DNA of 64,000 nucleotides from Macrotis lagotis (Eukaryota > Chordata > Mammalia > Peramelemorphia > Peramelidae), in assembly GCF_037893015.1 (NCBI RefSeq), contig NC_133662.1, positions 273,189,444 through 273,253,443 on the forward strand, in the 5' to 3' direction. Below the pieces are notes generated by a model that did not search any database, was not told the origin of the DNA, and saw nothing but the letters and a program-made list of their open reading frames with translations. Positions 24,353 through 35,299 of this stretch are shown here, one piece after another (position 1 is the first letter of the stretch; each line of letters starts with the position of its first letter). The translations under genes were made by a program, and so were the position numbers.

Positions 24353-25147
24353 TCAACAAGCCTTCTGACCACAGGTGGTAGTGCAACAGGCAGGTTTGCA
24401 GCAGACGGGCCGGCAGAGGAGGGACACACTGGAGGTGGGGCGGCAGCAGGTGGTAGCTGGACAGCAGGAGGGGGCGCAGCAGCAGGAGGAGGAGGACGTG
24501 GTGGTGCAGCAAGAGGGTTTGCAGGAGAGGGGCACACAGCAGGGGGCTGGACCACACATGGGCCTACAGAGGAGGGAGATGCAGGAGGCCGGGCGGCAGC
24601 AACTGGGCTGGCAGCAGCTGGAGGTCGGACAACAGGCTGTGGTCACACAGCAGCTGGGCTTGCAGCACACGGGCAGGGCCAGGCAGCAGCTGGGCTTGCA
24701 GCAGAGAGGCGTGCAGCAGCAGGACTGCACCACACAGGGAGAGGCAGTGCAGCTAGGGCTTTGGCAACAGGGCTGCTGGCAGCAGGAAGAACCACAGACA
24801 GAGGACTGGCAACAAGACTGCTGGCAACAGGATGGCAAGCACAAGGAGGTGCAGGTGGGCTGGCAGGGGCTGGGTCCACAGGCTGGCTGGCAGGTGGAAG
24901 GCAGGCAGCAGACTGGGCGGCACACGAGGGTCAGGCAGGATGCTGGCGGGCAGCAGGGGACCGGGCAGCAAGAGGGCCCGCAGCAGCCAGGTTCACAGCA
25001 GCTCTCTGGGCAGTTGTCCAGCTGCCAGGACGAGTTCATGCAGGAACTGGGCAAGCAGACATTGCTGCTACAGCTCACATCACTGGAGCATACCGAGGTA
25101 GCTGAGGCTGTGGGTATGCAGGGTCTGGAAAAGCAGGTGTGTGCCAT
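24353..25147 (-). CDS. KRTAP10: Keratin-associated protein 10-like, high-sulphur
   Basis: Intact single-exon gene of 264 residues. The head is [19 protein letters not shown], with His at position 3 where the sister copies have Asp. [13 protein letters not shown] and [13 protein letters not shown] follow, then dense CCxxxCC repeats (about 70-235). The tail is [16 protein letters not shown], then GQKAC. It ends one residue earlier than the sister copies, which read GQKSCC or GQKSSC. The start at 25145-25147 sits in a strong context (CCCACCATGGC). A TG/GA microsatellite lies between the TATA box and the ATG. Function is as for other KRTAP10 proteins, a hair keratin matrix crosslinker. The coding sequence is strikingly similar to the other copies, while the flanks have diverged more. 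Confidence 0.93.
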   Translation of the reverse strand: MAHTCFSRPCIPTASATSVCSSDVSCSSNVCLPSSCMNSSWQLDNCPESCCEPGCCGPSCCPVPCCPPASCLTLVCRPVCCLPSTCQPACGPSPCQPTCTSLCLPSCCQQSCCQSSVCGSSCCQQPCCQSPSCTASPCVVQSCCCTPLCCKPSCCLALPVCCKPSCCVTTACCPTSSCCQPSCCRPASCISLLCRPMCGPAPCCVPLSCKPSCCTTTSSSSCCCAPSCCPATTCCRPTSSVSLLCRPVCCKPACCTTTCGQKAC

Positions 25148-25160
25148 GGTGGGAGCAGCT

Positions 25161-25162
25161 GT

Positions 25163-25202
<40 letters not shown>
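25161..25202. repeat. (TG)n(GA)n microsatellite in KRTAP10 5' leader
   Basis: About 14 TG units followed by about 7 GA units, between the TATA box (25242) and the ATG (25147). It would be transcribed as CT and CA runs in the 5' UTR. Confidence 0.9.
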
Positions 25203-25240
25203 TGTGGGACTGGGGTGAAGGTGGCACAGCCTGGTGGCCT

Positions 25241-25248
25241 TTTATATA
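25241..25248 (-). promoter_or_regulatory. TATA box of KRTAP10-like gene at 24353
   Basis: Minus strand GGTATATAAAAGG, about 97 bp before the ATG. Confidence 0.8.
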
Positions 25249-26871
25249 CCTCTGGCAGGAGGATATGCCAAGGGGAGCCCGACCCTTCTTCCTTGTTGTT
25301 GTGTAGGGCTGCTTCTGTCAGAGCCCATCATTTGGTGATGGTGCCTTTGTCCAGGAGATCGTCAATGACCATAAACATCCTCCATTTGGTTTCCATTAGT
25401 ACTCTTTAGTAAACATTTCTGAGGCCACTGTTCTTGGCCAGACACAAGGCTATTGCCTGACCATCTAGGACGGAAGGGCAAACAGTTGGGTCAAGGGTCA
25501 TCTGAGCAGAGACAAGAAGCTTCTGGGCAATCAGGGGAAAATAACATTGGTAAGGGGAGGGGGTCAGGGAACCTTCTTGTTCAGGGTCCAAGCTGGGAGA
25601 TACTGGAAAAGAGAGAAGGATGAAGGAGGAGCACTCTGAGTCTTCCCAGGTGCTTGGAGAGACAGGGAGAATCATGTTGGGAGACCAGGAGGCCCATGTG
25701 GCCAGAGGTACCAGTGACACCAAGTAATCCAGGAGGTGTGGAGAGTAGAGGGAGGGACTGGATGGGACTGGGCTTGGTCGACAACAAAGTAGTTTGTGTT
25801 CTGTTTGACAGCAGATATATGGGCCACGAATGATATGATCAGACTGGAGCTTTTGGATCATCATTGTGGCTGCTTCCATAGAGAAGGAGCCAAAAAATTG
25901 GCCCCCATGTGTTTTGATGGAACCAAAATCAGATTAGGATGTATGGCGAGGGAAATATTTAAGAAAAGAAATAAAAATATTGGAAAAAGTTGCCAATGTT
26001 CCATCTTAGAGCTTATTGATATTCAGGCAATGGTTTGCTTATATTAGTGCTCTCATTGTTTAAATTAGAAATCTCTGGTCTAGAGCATGGTTTGGAAAGA
26101 GGAAAGCCTGGAGACCTCCCTGAGGGGCTGCTTCACTGCTCCAGCTGCTGGTGACGGAGCCCTTGTCTGGGCTAATGGAAATCTGGGTGTAGAGACATTT
26201 GGATTTGGCAAAGAGTGGAAGAGAGAGAGAGAAAGACAGACAGAGACAGAGACAAACAGAAGCAATCTGAGTCAAAAAAACTGAGAGGGAGAAAGACAGA
26301 GAGAGACCAGGGAGGGACAGTGAGACAGAGAAAGAGAGGTGGAGAGATAGAAACAGGCTCAGTGAGACAGAAAGAGAAGAGCCACATTGCCAGAGCAACA
26401 GATAGATGTGATTGGAGTGAGAGGGAGGGAGGGAGGGAGAGGCAGAGAGAGGGAGAGAGAGAAGGAGGAAGGCAGAGATACAGACACAGATGGGGAGGCA
26501 GAGACAGACTGAATGAGACAGACAGAAATAGAAAGTTGTAGAGCCACCCATGCAGGCAGAGGCACGCACACCATCCCCTCTCAAATGCACCAACTACCAC
26601 ATCCATGCCTAGAAACAACAAAGCTGCCCACCAACACAAACCTACATGGACACCTAGGCACACATGTTTACACACACAAATAATCACCTATAAACACATT
26701 TTCTTACACATAGACAGTCACAGATGCCCCTCATACACAAAGACACACAGGCAAACCCAGACAAACATAGACATACACATATACAAATGTAGACACAAAA
26801 CCATTCAAACACACAGACACACAAATACACACACAAAGTCACACCGAGACAGGCACACAGTCACAAATACA

Positions 26872-26925
<54 letters not shown>

Positions 26926-27446
26926 TCAATCACCTGCTCCCCTCTGGCCAGGGCTTCCCTTGCTCTCCTGCACAGGGTTCCTGGGACTCTCACTTCTCAA
27001 TGACCCTGATGCACCAACATCTTCCTCCCAGAAACTACCTGAGGAACATTCTGGACTATTTTCCCCAAACCCCACAGAGGTTGGAATCTGCACTCATTAA
27101 TAGCGGGTTGTCTTCTCTCATTAGTCAGAAATTCATCAGAAAAGGAGAAACAAAGTGGGGTGACCCAAGAGCCCAGTCTCTGTCCCAATAACGGAATGCT
27201 TTGGGAGGAGTTTGACTCTGCCCCCTCCCCCCAGAACTCCCCCTGAAGGGGACTCTGAAGCTGAAGAAAGCCTTTAGTGTCCATTAGCCAAATCACTTCC
27301 AGGTGACCAGAAGTCTATCCTGATCCTCTTGGTCCCCTCAAAAATGTTGGAAACCCCTTCATTCCCCTCTGTGCCACAGACCGCTGTGTGGACCACCAGG
27401 TTTCAGCAAATAGAGGGAGCAAGTGATTTTTAAAGTATCTCCATGG
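25249..27446. other. Unit spacer between KRTAP10 and KRTAP12 copies
   Basis: No gene seen. Equivalent to 894-3300. It carries the CAAAGTAGTTTGTGTTCTGTTTG word (25786), an impure GA-rich block (26215-26540), a CA-rich block with a pure CA run, and the CCTGCACAGGGTTCCTGGGA block (26966). Confidence 0.6.
26873..26920. repeat. (CA)n microsatellite
   Basis: About 23 CA units inside the CA-rich stretch of the unit. Confidence 0.95.
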
Positions 27447-27452
27447 TCTTTA
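27447..27452 (-). other. Poly(A) signal of KRTAP12 half-gene
   Basis: AATAAA on the - strand at the unit-conserved site, about 340 bp past the stop at 27793. Confidence 0.6.
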
Positions 27453-27792
27453 TTATTTGTTGACTTTTGGGAGATCATTGGTATGGGTGAAGCTGGTGTG
27501 TCCCAAAGGAGAGGAGGTCCTGGTATGCCAGGATCTCCCTGGAAGGAGATCAAGAGGGTTCCTTGTGAGATGAGGGCTGCTGTTCCATGGTGGAGTCCTT
27601 GGGGAAGGATGAGATCCAGGTGTTTTCTGCCAACAGTGCCCTAGCCTGGGTCTCATGACTGATGAGGCAGAGCACTGGATTCCAAACTGTGCGATGTGAG
27701 GATGGCCCTGCTCAGCGGCAGGTGCCCACGACCACAGTGATCTGAGACAGATTATTCCATGGTGCTCTCAAGTGAACTTGGAGAAGATGTGT

Positions 27793-28028
27793 TCAACAGC
27801 AGGAGGGGGTGCAGGAGGAGCCACAGAGCGGGGAGGTGCAGGAGGCTGGCTGGCAGCAGGAGGCCTGGCAGGAGGGCACACCACACCCCATGGGCTTACA
27901 GGACACAGGCACACATAGGGCAGGTTTGCAGCAGACTGGGACACAGCAGGCAGACTGGCAGGGGTTGGACACACAACAGGGGGATGGGCAGGGGCTAGAG
28001 GCACAGACAGTGCCACAGGGTCCAGCTT
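27793..28028 (-). pseudogene. KRTAP12: KRTAP12-like 3' half, 5' end deleted
   Basis: The C-terminal half of a KRTAP12 protein is open in frame: [38 protein letters not shown] and the end SCTPSCC, with TGA at 27793-27795. The match stops abruptly at about 28028, at the codons for the CQAG segment. The next bases (AGCTTTGATCCCTCTGTGG) correspond to the spacer at 6899 in the left-most unit. So the N-terminal half, the TATA box and roughly 2.8 kb of upstream spacer were removed in one event. No start codon or promoter is left. The downstream AATAAA is kept. Confidence 0.85.
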
Positions 28029-28351
28029 GGAGGCCAGCTTTGATCCCTCTGTGGCCATATCCTCAAACTTGGCAGCATCTGCCACTTCCCCCCCCCCCCA
28101 GACCCTTCTATGTTCTGCTCTCGGTGACAAAGAACAAGAAACCTCATCCTTCCTGTCTATTGTACTTCCACATCTCTGCTACAGTTGTTGAGTCCTCCCT
28201 TAGCAGTGCCTGGAAAGACCCTTCCTCCCAGCTTGGATCTGTCACCCTCCTCTGAGGGACAATCAAATACATTTAAACGTGTGACCTTAGTAAAAGAAAC
28301 CATTCTCCCCTTCTTGGGCCAGGTGATAAGAGCATTTTTGGTGCCCTTGTT
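28029..28351. other. Unit spacer past the deletion junction
   Basis: No gene seen. Corresponds to 6900-7230 (GTTGAGTCCTCCCTTAG, AGAGCATTTTTGGTGCCC). Confidence 0.6.
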
Positions 28352-29238
28352 GAGGACACTGATTTTCTTTTCTTTTTCTTAAAAGCTTTTATTTTTTTTG
28401 AATTTTACAATTTCCCCCATAATCTTACTTCCCCCACCACCACCACAGGCAATTTGCCAGTCTTTCCATTGTTTCCATGGTATACATTGACCCAAATTGA
28501 GTGTGATGAGAGAGAAATCACATCCTTAAGGAAGAAAGATAAAGTATAAGAGATAGCAAGATCAGACAATAAGATATCAGTTTTTTTTTTCTAAATTAAA
28601 GGTAATAATCCTTGGACTTTGTGCAAACTCCACAGTTCTTTCTTGGGATACAGATGGGATTCTATATTGCAGAGAGCCCCAAATTGTCCCTCATTGTTGC
28701 ATTGAGCAAGTCCATCAAGGTTGTTCATTGCCCCCATTTTGCTGTAACGGTATACAGTGTTTTTCTGGTTCTGCTCATCTTGCATTGATGGAATGAGCAA
28801 GTCCATCAAAGTTGATCACCCCCATGTTGCTGTTAGGATGTACAGTGTTCTTCCGGTTCTGGTCATCTCACTCAGCATCAGTTCATGCAAATCCCTCCAG
28901 GCTTCCCTGAATGCCCATCCCTCCTAGTTCTAATAGAACAATAGTGTTCCATGACATACATATACCTCAGTTTGCTAAGCCATTCCCCAATTGAAGGACA
29001 TTTACTTGATTTCCAATTCTTTGCCACCACAAACAGGGCTGCTAGGAATATTTTTGTACAAGTGATGTTTTTCCCCTTTTTCATCATCTCTTCAGGGTAT
29101 AGATCCAGTAGTGGTATTGCTGGATCAAAGGGGATGCACATTTTGGTTGCCCTTTGGGTGTGCTTACAAAGGTCTCTCCAGAAAGGTTGGATGAGTTCAC
29201 CATTCCACCAGCAATGTAATAGGAGGACACTGATTTTC
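28352..29238 (-). mobile_element. 5'-truncated L1 with 16-bp target-site duplication
   Basis: A perfect direct repeat GAGGACACTGATTTTC (28352-28367 and 29223-29238) flanks an L1 3' end on the - strand. The A-rich tail lies at the left edge. The - strand near 29200-28880 encodes the ORF2 C-terminus (WWNGELIQPFW, then FDPAIPLLDLYPEE, then ALFVVAKNWKSSKCPS). The element is about 855 bp, truncated at its 5' end by normal L1 insertion. It is absent from the equivalent site in the other units (7230, 37265, 51850), so it inserted after the duplications. Confidence 0.88.
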
Positions 29239-29574
29239 ACAAGTCAGAGTCATCCTTCCTGTCAGGGAAAGTCAGAGTCACCATGAAAGATGTATGAGTG
29301 TTCCTGTCTGTTCCTGTATAGGTGTCCTTGGTCAGTGAGGTTTATCATATCCCTCCAAGGGAAGTGGCCAGATGGAAAGTAATGATTTCCTTCTCTATTT
29401 TGGCACATGGACGCTTCCTTGGAACTTGTCACAGTCCTCACATATCAGCTAGCTCATATTCAACCCCAATATGATTTGGGACTATATTGTCAGGTGATGC
29501 TGATAGTGAGTTGTCTGGTTGGGAAGATAGTTCAGGAGGGTTCTTGGATGCTGGGCATGACCTTGCTTTTTAAA

Positions 29575-30560
29575 AAAAAACCATTAATTTGTCTTTTTCC
29601 AATTATATGTAAAGATAAAAACATTCCGTTTTTGTAAGCTATTGAGTTCCATGATTTTCTGCCTCTCTCCCTTCCCTTCTTCTTCCCAAAGAGAACAAAT
29701 GATCTGATATACATTATGCCATACATTCATATTCAACATATTTTAGTCATATTGTGAAAGAAGAATCAGAACAAAAGGGAAAAACTTAAGAAAGAAAAAA
29801 CAAAACTAAAATGAATAAACTGAAAATACAGTGCTTTGGTAGGCATAGAAATTCTAGCCCTTCGTCTTATTGTGAGTGGTATTTTCGAACACAAGTCTTT
29901 TGGAACTGTCTTTGATTGTGTTATTGAGAAGGGCTAATCAATTTACAAGTTCTCATTGTACAGTGTTGCTGTTAGTGTGTATAACATTCTCCTGCTTCAC
30001 TTCATTTTGGATTAGTTCATGTAAGACTTTCATAGTTTTCTGTAATCCAACTGCCCATCATTCCTTATAGCACAATAATATTCCATCACATTCATCTACC
30101 ACAATTTGTACAGCCACTCCCCAGTTGATGGGCATCATCCCTGCCAGCCCTCCCAGTTCCAATTCTTTGCAACCACAAAAAGAGCTGCTATAGATATTTT
30201 GTACATGTGGGTCCTTTTCCCATTCTTTCCCTCTGTGAGCTATGAGCCTAGTCCTAGGATCAAAGTGTGTATATAAATTTATTGCCTTTCGCCTGTATGT
30301 CCGACTTGCTTTCCAGAATGGTTGGATCAGGTTACAGCCACAGTAGCAGTGAATTATTGTCCCAGTTTCCCCGTGTTCCCTCCAACATTTATTGTTTTCT
30401 TTTTCTCTTATATTAGTCAATCTTATAGATGAAATGGATGTCTCAGAATTATTTTAATTTACATTTCTCTACTCAGTAGTGATTTAGAGAAATTTTTTCA
30501 CTTGACTCTACATTGTTTTAATTTTCCTCAGGAAATTTACTGTTCATATACACTGGAAAT
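29575..30560 (-). mobile_element. L1 3' remnant shared by several units
   Basis: Same L1 3' end, at the same place in the unit, as 9216-10130 and 37280-38155 (GCACAATAATATTCCATCACATTCAT, CCCCAGTTGATGGGCATCATC). ORF2 C-terminal words remain on the - strand (LIQPFWKASRTYRRKAINLY). Decayed. Confidence 0.75.
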
Positions 30561-31093
30561 TTATCAATTGGGGAAGGGTCCTCTCAAGGTGGACTCTCCC
30601 GTACTTTGACTGCTCTCTCGTGAGTCTGGCCATCCAACATGGTCATTCTTGCAGGTGGATCTGGTCTCCTTGCTCTGGTCCAGGAGGAATCAGGAGGCAT
30701 TCTAAGCAAGAGAACATTTTTGACCATTGTCCTCTAGTGGCACTGAGACTCGGGATCCAGAGATAGGATGGGGCAAAGTATACTAGGCATCCTGGCAATG
30801 AACTGGACACATGAGATCAGATTTATAAGTCAGGTGAAGAGTTCTAAGTGAAGAGAATCATAGCCATGTGGGCAGGCTAGTTGGCATGTTCGTGGCACTG
30901 TGTGAGTTGGAGAGGGATGGTGCAGTGTTAGGTCAGCTCAACCATGGAGTGATATGTACATGGCATATGGAAGTGATAAAAAGACTACCTCATGTGGCCT
31001 CTAGTCCCTGTGCCTTCCCCCCTTCCCCAAATGTAATGCACCAAGGGTGAGGAAAGAGAACAAGTGAGAATCCAGGAAGGTAAGTTGATGCAG
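30561..31093. other. 3' flank of the KRTAP10 copy lost in the assembly gap
   Basis: No gene seen. It matches 10131-10673 and 38160-38694 closely (GAGAATCCAGGAAGGTAAGTTG near 31067). Confidence 0.6.
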
Positions 31094-31099
31094 TTTATT
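31094..31099 (-). other. Poly(A) signal of the KRTAP10 copy in the gap
   Basis: AATAAA on the - strand in the paralogue-conserved context GGCAATAAACTGCATC. The 84 bases between it and the N run match the KRTAP10 3' UTR of other units. Confidence 0.7.
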
Positions 31100-31183
31100 G
31101 CCAGATAGACCCCTGCATGAGTCCATCCCTGCCCATGTTGATCCTAGCATGAGACTGAGATCTGGTGGCAGTGCCAGGAGAGT

Positions 31184-31270
31184 NNNNNNNNNNNNNNNNN
31201 NNNNNNNNNNNNNNNNNNNNNNNNNNNNNNNNNNNNNNNNNNNNNNNNNNNNNNNNNNNNNNNNNNNNNN
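31184..31270. other. Assembly gap, most likely holding a KRTAP10-like gene
   Basis: A run of 87 N. The left edge ends inside the 3' UTR of a KRTAP10 unit (AGATCTGGTGGCAGTGCCAG). The right edge restarts in the 5' flank (GGCCCCTGCTCCTGACCAGA), which in the intact unit lies near 12040. In that unit the two edges are about 1.3 kb apart, with the whole gene and promoter between them. The gap size is probably not to scale. Confidence 0.8.
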
Positions 31271-31708
31271 GGCCCCTGCTCCTGACCAGACCATGGGCTA
31301 AGGCCTTAGCATCTAGTGACAGAAGGGAAAGCAGATGGGTCAAGAGTTACCCGAGCAGAGACAAGAAGCTTCAGGGTGATTTCAGGAGGGGAGAACCTTG
31401 ACAGGTGAGGCCAGGGAGCTGTCTTGTACAGGGTCCAACTTGGAGCTGGGAGAAGGATGGGGAGGAGCTGTCTGAGCCTTCCCAGTTGCTTGGGGAGACA
31501 GGGAGCTTCATGTTGGGAGACCAGGAGGCCAGTCTGGCCAGAGGTACTAGTGACACTATGCAGCATTGTCCAGGAAGTCTGGAGAGCAGGAGGAGGCATG
31601 GATAGGGCTGGGATTGACCAACAGCAAAGTAGTTTGTGTTCTGTTAGACAGCAGATACTTGGGCCTTTAATGTGATCAGAACAGAGCTTTTGGAGTATTA
31701 GTAGCTCG
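31271..31708. other. 5' flank of the gap KRTAP10 copy
   Basis: No gene seen. Matches 1070-1500 and 12045-12480, including CAAAGTAGTTTGTGTTCTGT. Confidence 0.6.
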
Positions 31709-31709
31709 C

Positions 31710-31760
<51 letters not shown>
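31709..31760. repeat. (TTTC)n microsatellite grown from a SINE tail
   Basis: About 13 CTTT units directly adjoin the tail end of the minus-strand SINE at 31761. Confidence 0.9.
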
Positions 31761-31761
<1 letters not shown>

Positions 31762-31905
31762 AGATTTTTGCAAGGCAAATGGGGTTAAGTGGCTTGCCCA
31801 AGGCCACACAGCTAGGTAATTATTAAGTGTCTGAGACCCGATTTGAACCCAGGTACTCCTGACTCCAGGGCCGGTGCTTTATCCACTGCACCACCTAGCT
31901 GCCCC
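31761..31905 (-). mobile_element. Marsupial tRNA SINE
   Basis: Minus orientation, TTGCAAGGCAAATGGGGTTA through CACCACCTAGCTGCCCC, nearly identical in family to 20499-20645. Confidence 0.9.
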
Positions 31906-32122
31906 CTTTCTTTTTTTAAAAAGATTTTATTTATTTTGAGTTTTACAATTTTTCCCCTAATCTTGCTTCCCTCCCCCTCCCCCCCCACAGAAGGCTGTTT
32001 GCCAGTCTTTATGTTGTTTCCATGGTGTGCACTGATCCAAATTGAATGTGATGAGAGAAATCAGATCCTTAAGGAAGAAACAAAGCAAAAGAGAGAGTAA
32101 GATCAGACAATAAGATAGCAGT
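31906..32122 (-). mobile_element. L1 3'-UTR fragment
   Basis: Matches 28370-28580 (GATTTTATTTATTTTGAGTT, GCAGTCTTTCC-type words, AAGATCAGACAATAAGATA). It is a short truncated L1 tail on the - strand next to a SINE. Unit sequence resumes at GAGTTAGAAATCCCTGGTC. Confidence 0.7.
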
Positions 32123-32680
32123 TGCCCTTTTTCTTTTGAGTTAGAAATCCCTGGTCTAGTGGATAGAATTGAAAAACAAAGGACGGGAGAGCACCTAGAG
32201 GGGCTACTTCTCTAGTCCAGATGATAGTGTTGGAGCTGGTAGGTAGATTAGTGGAAATATGCATGTTGAGAAGGGAATAGGAGAGAGACAGAGACAGAGA
32301 CAGAGACAATGATTAAGGGAGATAAAGACAGAGAGACAGAGACAGAGATGGAGATGGAGACAGAAACAGAGGCAGAAGCAGAGACAGAAACAAAGAGACA
32401 TAGAAAGACAAATAGAGGCAAAGAGAGTGAGAGAAAAAGAAATAGAGAGAGGAAGAAATACAGAGAGCTAGAAATAGGGAGAACCAGACTGGGAGAGGCC
32501 CACATCCTGTTACATGCAAACAGCCACATGTACATCTATATTTAGACACACCTACTCTCACAGGCCCCCCATCACATCTAGAGAAGACACACACACACGC
32601 AAACCCACTGACGCACACGCATGTGTATGTGTGTAGATACACACATACACAAATACAGATGGATGCTCAGACTTCCACAT

Positions 32681-32718
<38 letters not shown>

Positions 32719-33586
32719 AGAGACACACAGTCACACATATACACACATTGCAAAAAACCAAACACACACAGACACATATAAAACAGAAACAGACAGACAC
32801 ACAGACAGTACACAAATAGAGTCACAGACAGACACACATACCTACACAAATACACACCAAAACACACACACTCCCACTGTCACAGACCCATGGACACACA
32901 TCCACTCCAGTCCCCCTGCCCCAGAGCTTCCCACAAGGTCCCCAGGACTCTCTCTCTTCTCGCCAACCCTGTTGCACCAACATCTTCCTTCCAGAAGCTA
33001 CATGAGGAACATCCTCGACTCTCTCCCCCAAACCCACAGGGTCTGGAACCTGCCTTCAGTTATAGCTGGTTGTCTTCCCCCATTAGCCAGGGTTCCACCA
33101 GGCAGTGACCCCAAGGAAGCTTCCTCCTGCCAATCCAGGCCACATTTATGAAGGAGCTACTCTGGGCCAAGCTGGGGAAGCAACTAATGACAAAAAACAG
33201 TCCCTGCCCTCCAGTATTACATTCTACTGGGAGGAAATAATGGAGTCAAGATGGGGGAACCGGGGGGATGACTTTTTGTTGTGGCATCTTGTTCTGTGGA
33301 GGTGAATCCCCATCAGAGCAACAGAAGCAAAGAAAGACTTTAAGAAGAGTTTGATCCTCTACCCCGCAACCTCCCCCAATCAGATCCAGAACTGAAAAAT
33401 AAGCCTTCAATGCCTATTAGTCAAATCTCTTCCAGGTGCTCATGGGTGTATCCTGACTTTCTTGGTCCTTGACATCTCCCTAGAAAAAAATGTGGGAAAT
33501 TCCTTCCTTCCCCTCTGTGCCACAGACCACTCCTTGAACCAGAAAAGATAGGGAACAAGTGATTTTTAGAAGTGTCTCCAAGGGAC
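32123..33586. other. Unit spacer between gap KRTAP10 and KRTAP12 pseudogene
   Basis: No gene seen. It has a GA-rich block (32285-32490), CA-rich sequence with a pure run at 32682-32715, the block starting near 32935 (CAAGGTCCCCAGGACTC) and the old interspersed repeat at 33135-33240. Confidence 0.6.
32682..32715. repeat. (CA)n microsatellite
   Basis: About 17 CA units in the unit-conserved CA-rich stretch. Confidence 0.93.
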
Positions 33587-33592
33587 TTTATT
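33587..33592 (-). other. Poly(A) signal downstream of KRTAP12 pseudogene
   Basis: AATAAA on the - strand (CATAATAAAGTCCC), retained although the gene is broken. Confidence 0.6.
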
Positions 33593-33942
33593 ATGTTGGC
33601 TTTGGGGAGGTCACTGGGGTGGGTAAAGTTGATGTGTCCCCAAGGCAAGGAGGAGTACTGAAAAAAGCCAGACCCTGGTGTGCCAGCATCTCCCTGGAGG
33701 GAGATCTAGAAGGTTCCTTGTGGGAATGGGGGTTGTTTCATAGTGGAGTCCTTGGGGAATGATGAGGCCCAGGTGATTTCTGGCAACAGTGACCTGCCCA
33801 GGTCTCATGGCTAGTGAAGCAGAGCAGAACCATCACTGGACTCCAAGCTGTGGGATGTGAGGAGGGCAGATGGCCATGACCTCAGAGACCTGTGATGTGG
33901 ATTCTTCCATGCTCCTCTCAAGGGAACTGGGAGAAGATGTTC

Positions 33943-34389
33943 TCAGCAGCAGCAAGAGGGGGTGCAGGAGGGGCCACAGAGCAGGGAGGTACAGGAGGCT
34001 GGCTGGCATCAGGAGACCTGGCAGGAAGGCACCACAGACACCACAGGCTTGCAGCACACAGGCACACACAGAGTGGGTTTGCAGCAGACTGGCACACAGC
34101 AGGAAGATTAGCAGGGGTTGAACACACAACAGGGGGATGGACAGGGGCTAAACATACAGACAGGGCTTTAGGGACAAGCCTGGCAGCAGGAGGATGGGTA
34201 GGGACTGACACCACAGCATCAGGGGGAGCAGCTGCCAGCTCCACAGACCATCTGGAAGCTGGTCACCACAGGGCAAACTGGGCAGCAGAGCAGGGCTACA
34301 CAAGAGTCCGGGCGGCAGCAAGGATGGATACAGCAGACGGGCACTGAGCAGGTTGGCTGGCAGTCAGTGGAGTAGCTGGTGTGGCACAT
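33943..34389 (-). pseudogene. KRTAP12: KRTAP12-like pseudogene
   Basis: Starts MCHTSYSTDCQPTCS at 34389 and is colinear over 149 codons with the intact KRTAP12 copies, ending TPSCCC then TGA at 33943-33945. Four in-frame stops were gained by substitution: TGA after AGSCSP, TAA after QACP, TAA after FNPC, and TGA after CQVS. No indel breaks the frame. The TATA core is also damaged (TAGAAA at 34441-34447 in place of TATAAA), so both promoter and frame are degraded. The stops are at different codons from those in the 3650 copy, which points to independent loss. Confidence 0.87.
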
Positions 34390-34440
34390 GGTAGTTAGGG
34401 TGGGTGGTTCCTTTGGGAGAGGAGGAGAGGTGAACAAGAC

Positions 34441-34448
34441 TTTTCTAC
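34441..34448 (-). promoter_or_regulatory. Decayed TATA box of KRTAP12 pseudogene
   Basis: Minus strand GGTAGAAAAG where the paralogues have GGTATAAAAG. Confidence 0.6.
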
Positions 34449-35109
34449 CTCTGTATAGCATTTGTCTGTGTGTGTGTTTGTGTGTGTGTGTGTCTACCAC
34501 AGCAAACAGGGACTGTTTCCTTTCTTCTTGTTCTTCCCAACCTCCCCTCCTCCATACAGCTAGTCTGCTTCTCTTTAGGTCCTTGTTAGTGTTTTTTAGA
34601 CCCTCAGAAGTTTTCCTTGGAGGGTTGAGAGTAATTGGGGTCTTCTTTGAGGCGTGTTTAATTGTGTCTACCTATTCATTGCTCCTTCTTCCTTCTAAGC
34701 CAAACCCAAGACTGGGGGGGGGGCGGTTCTTAAAACAGGAAGCTGTACCCTTCCTGGTCTCATAGTAATTCTTGGCCTCTCCATAACCATCAAGACCCAA
34801 ATAGTTATTGAACATTTATTCCATCACAAGAGAAGAGGAGCTTGGTCTTCCAGGCTGTGGGGTTTGGTTCTCATTCTAATAAGTCCCAATGAGAGATGAG
34901 AAGGTCTAAGGAGTGAGGATGACCAGTGTTCCCCTCCACAGGCATGATGCTCTGGGCTGCAAGAAGGTAATGGTCACATCCTAGCTCTTGGTAGAAATTT
35001 CTCAGTGCTTTGAGAGGGAGAACTGGCACTAGAGGCAGGTTTATCTCCTTTTTCTGGCCCTATGAAAGTGCCATTTTAGGTGTGGAGACCCCAATACAAA
35101 CAGAATCCA

Positions 35110-35164
<55 letters not shown>

Positions 35165-35299
35165 GGCTCCTGTGCTCATAAAGCTTCAGGGGCCTGTGGA
35201 AGAAAATGTTCACCAACTGAGCCCTTCCTGTTTTCCAGCCTCTTTCTATGTTTCTTCCTCTGCCACATTCCATTTCAGTCAGACTGCCCTGCTGGTTGT
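34449..35299. other. 5' flank of KRTAP12 pseudogene
   Basis: No gene seen. Unit-conserved spacer equivalent to 4180-4880 and 50420-51110, with a CA run at 35112-35161. Confidence 0.6.
35112..35161. repeat. (CA)n microsatellite
   Basis: About 25 CA units. Other units lack a CA run at this site. Confidence 0.95.

Noticed and set aside
24236-25409. Long open frames on the + strand opposite the KRTAP10 genes, rich in Gln, Gly and Ala (also at 38997-39744, 11224-11631, 54375-54941)
   Set aside because: They are shadows. Cys codons TGC/TGT reverse to GCA/ACA, so the opposite strand and other frames rarely meet a stop. None has a promoter or family match.
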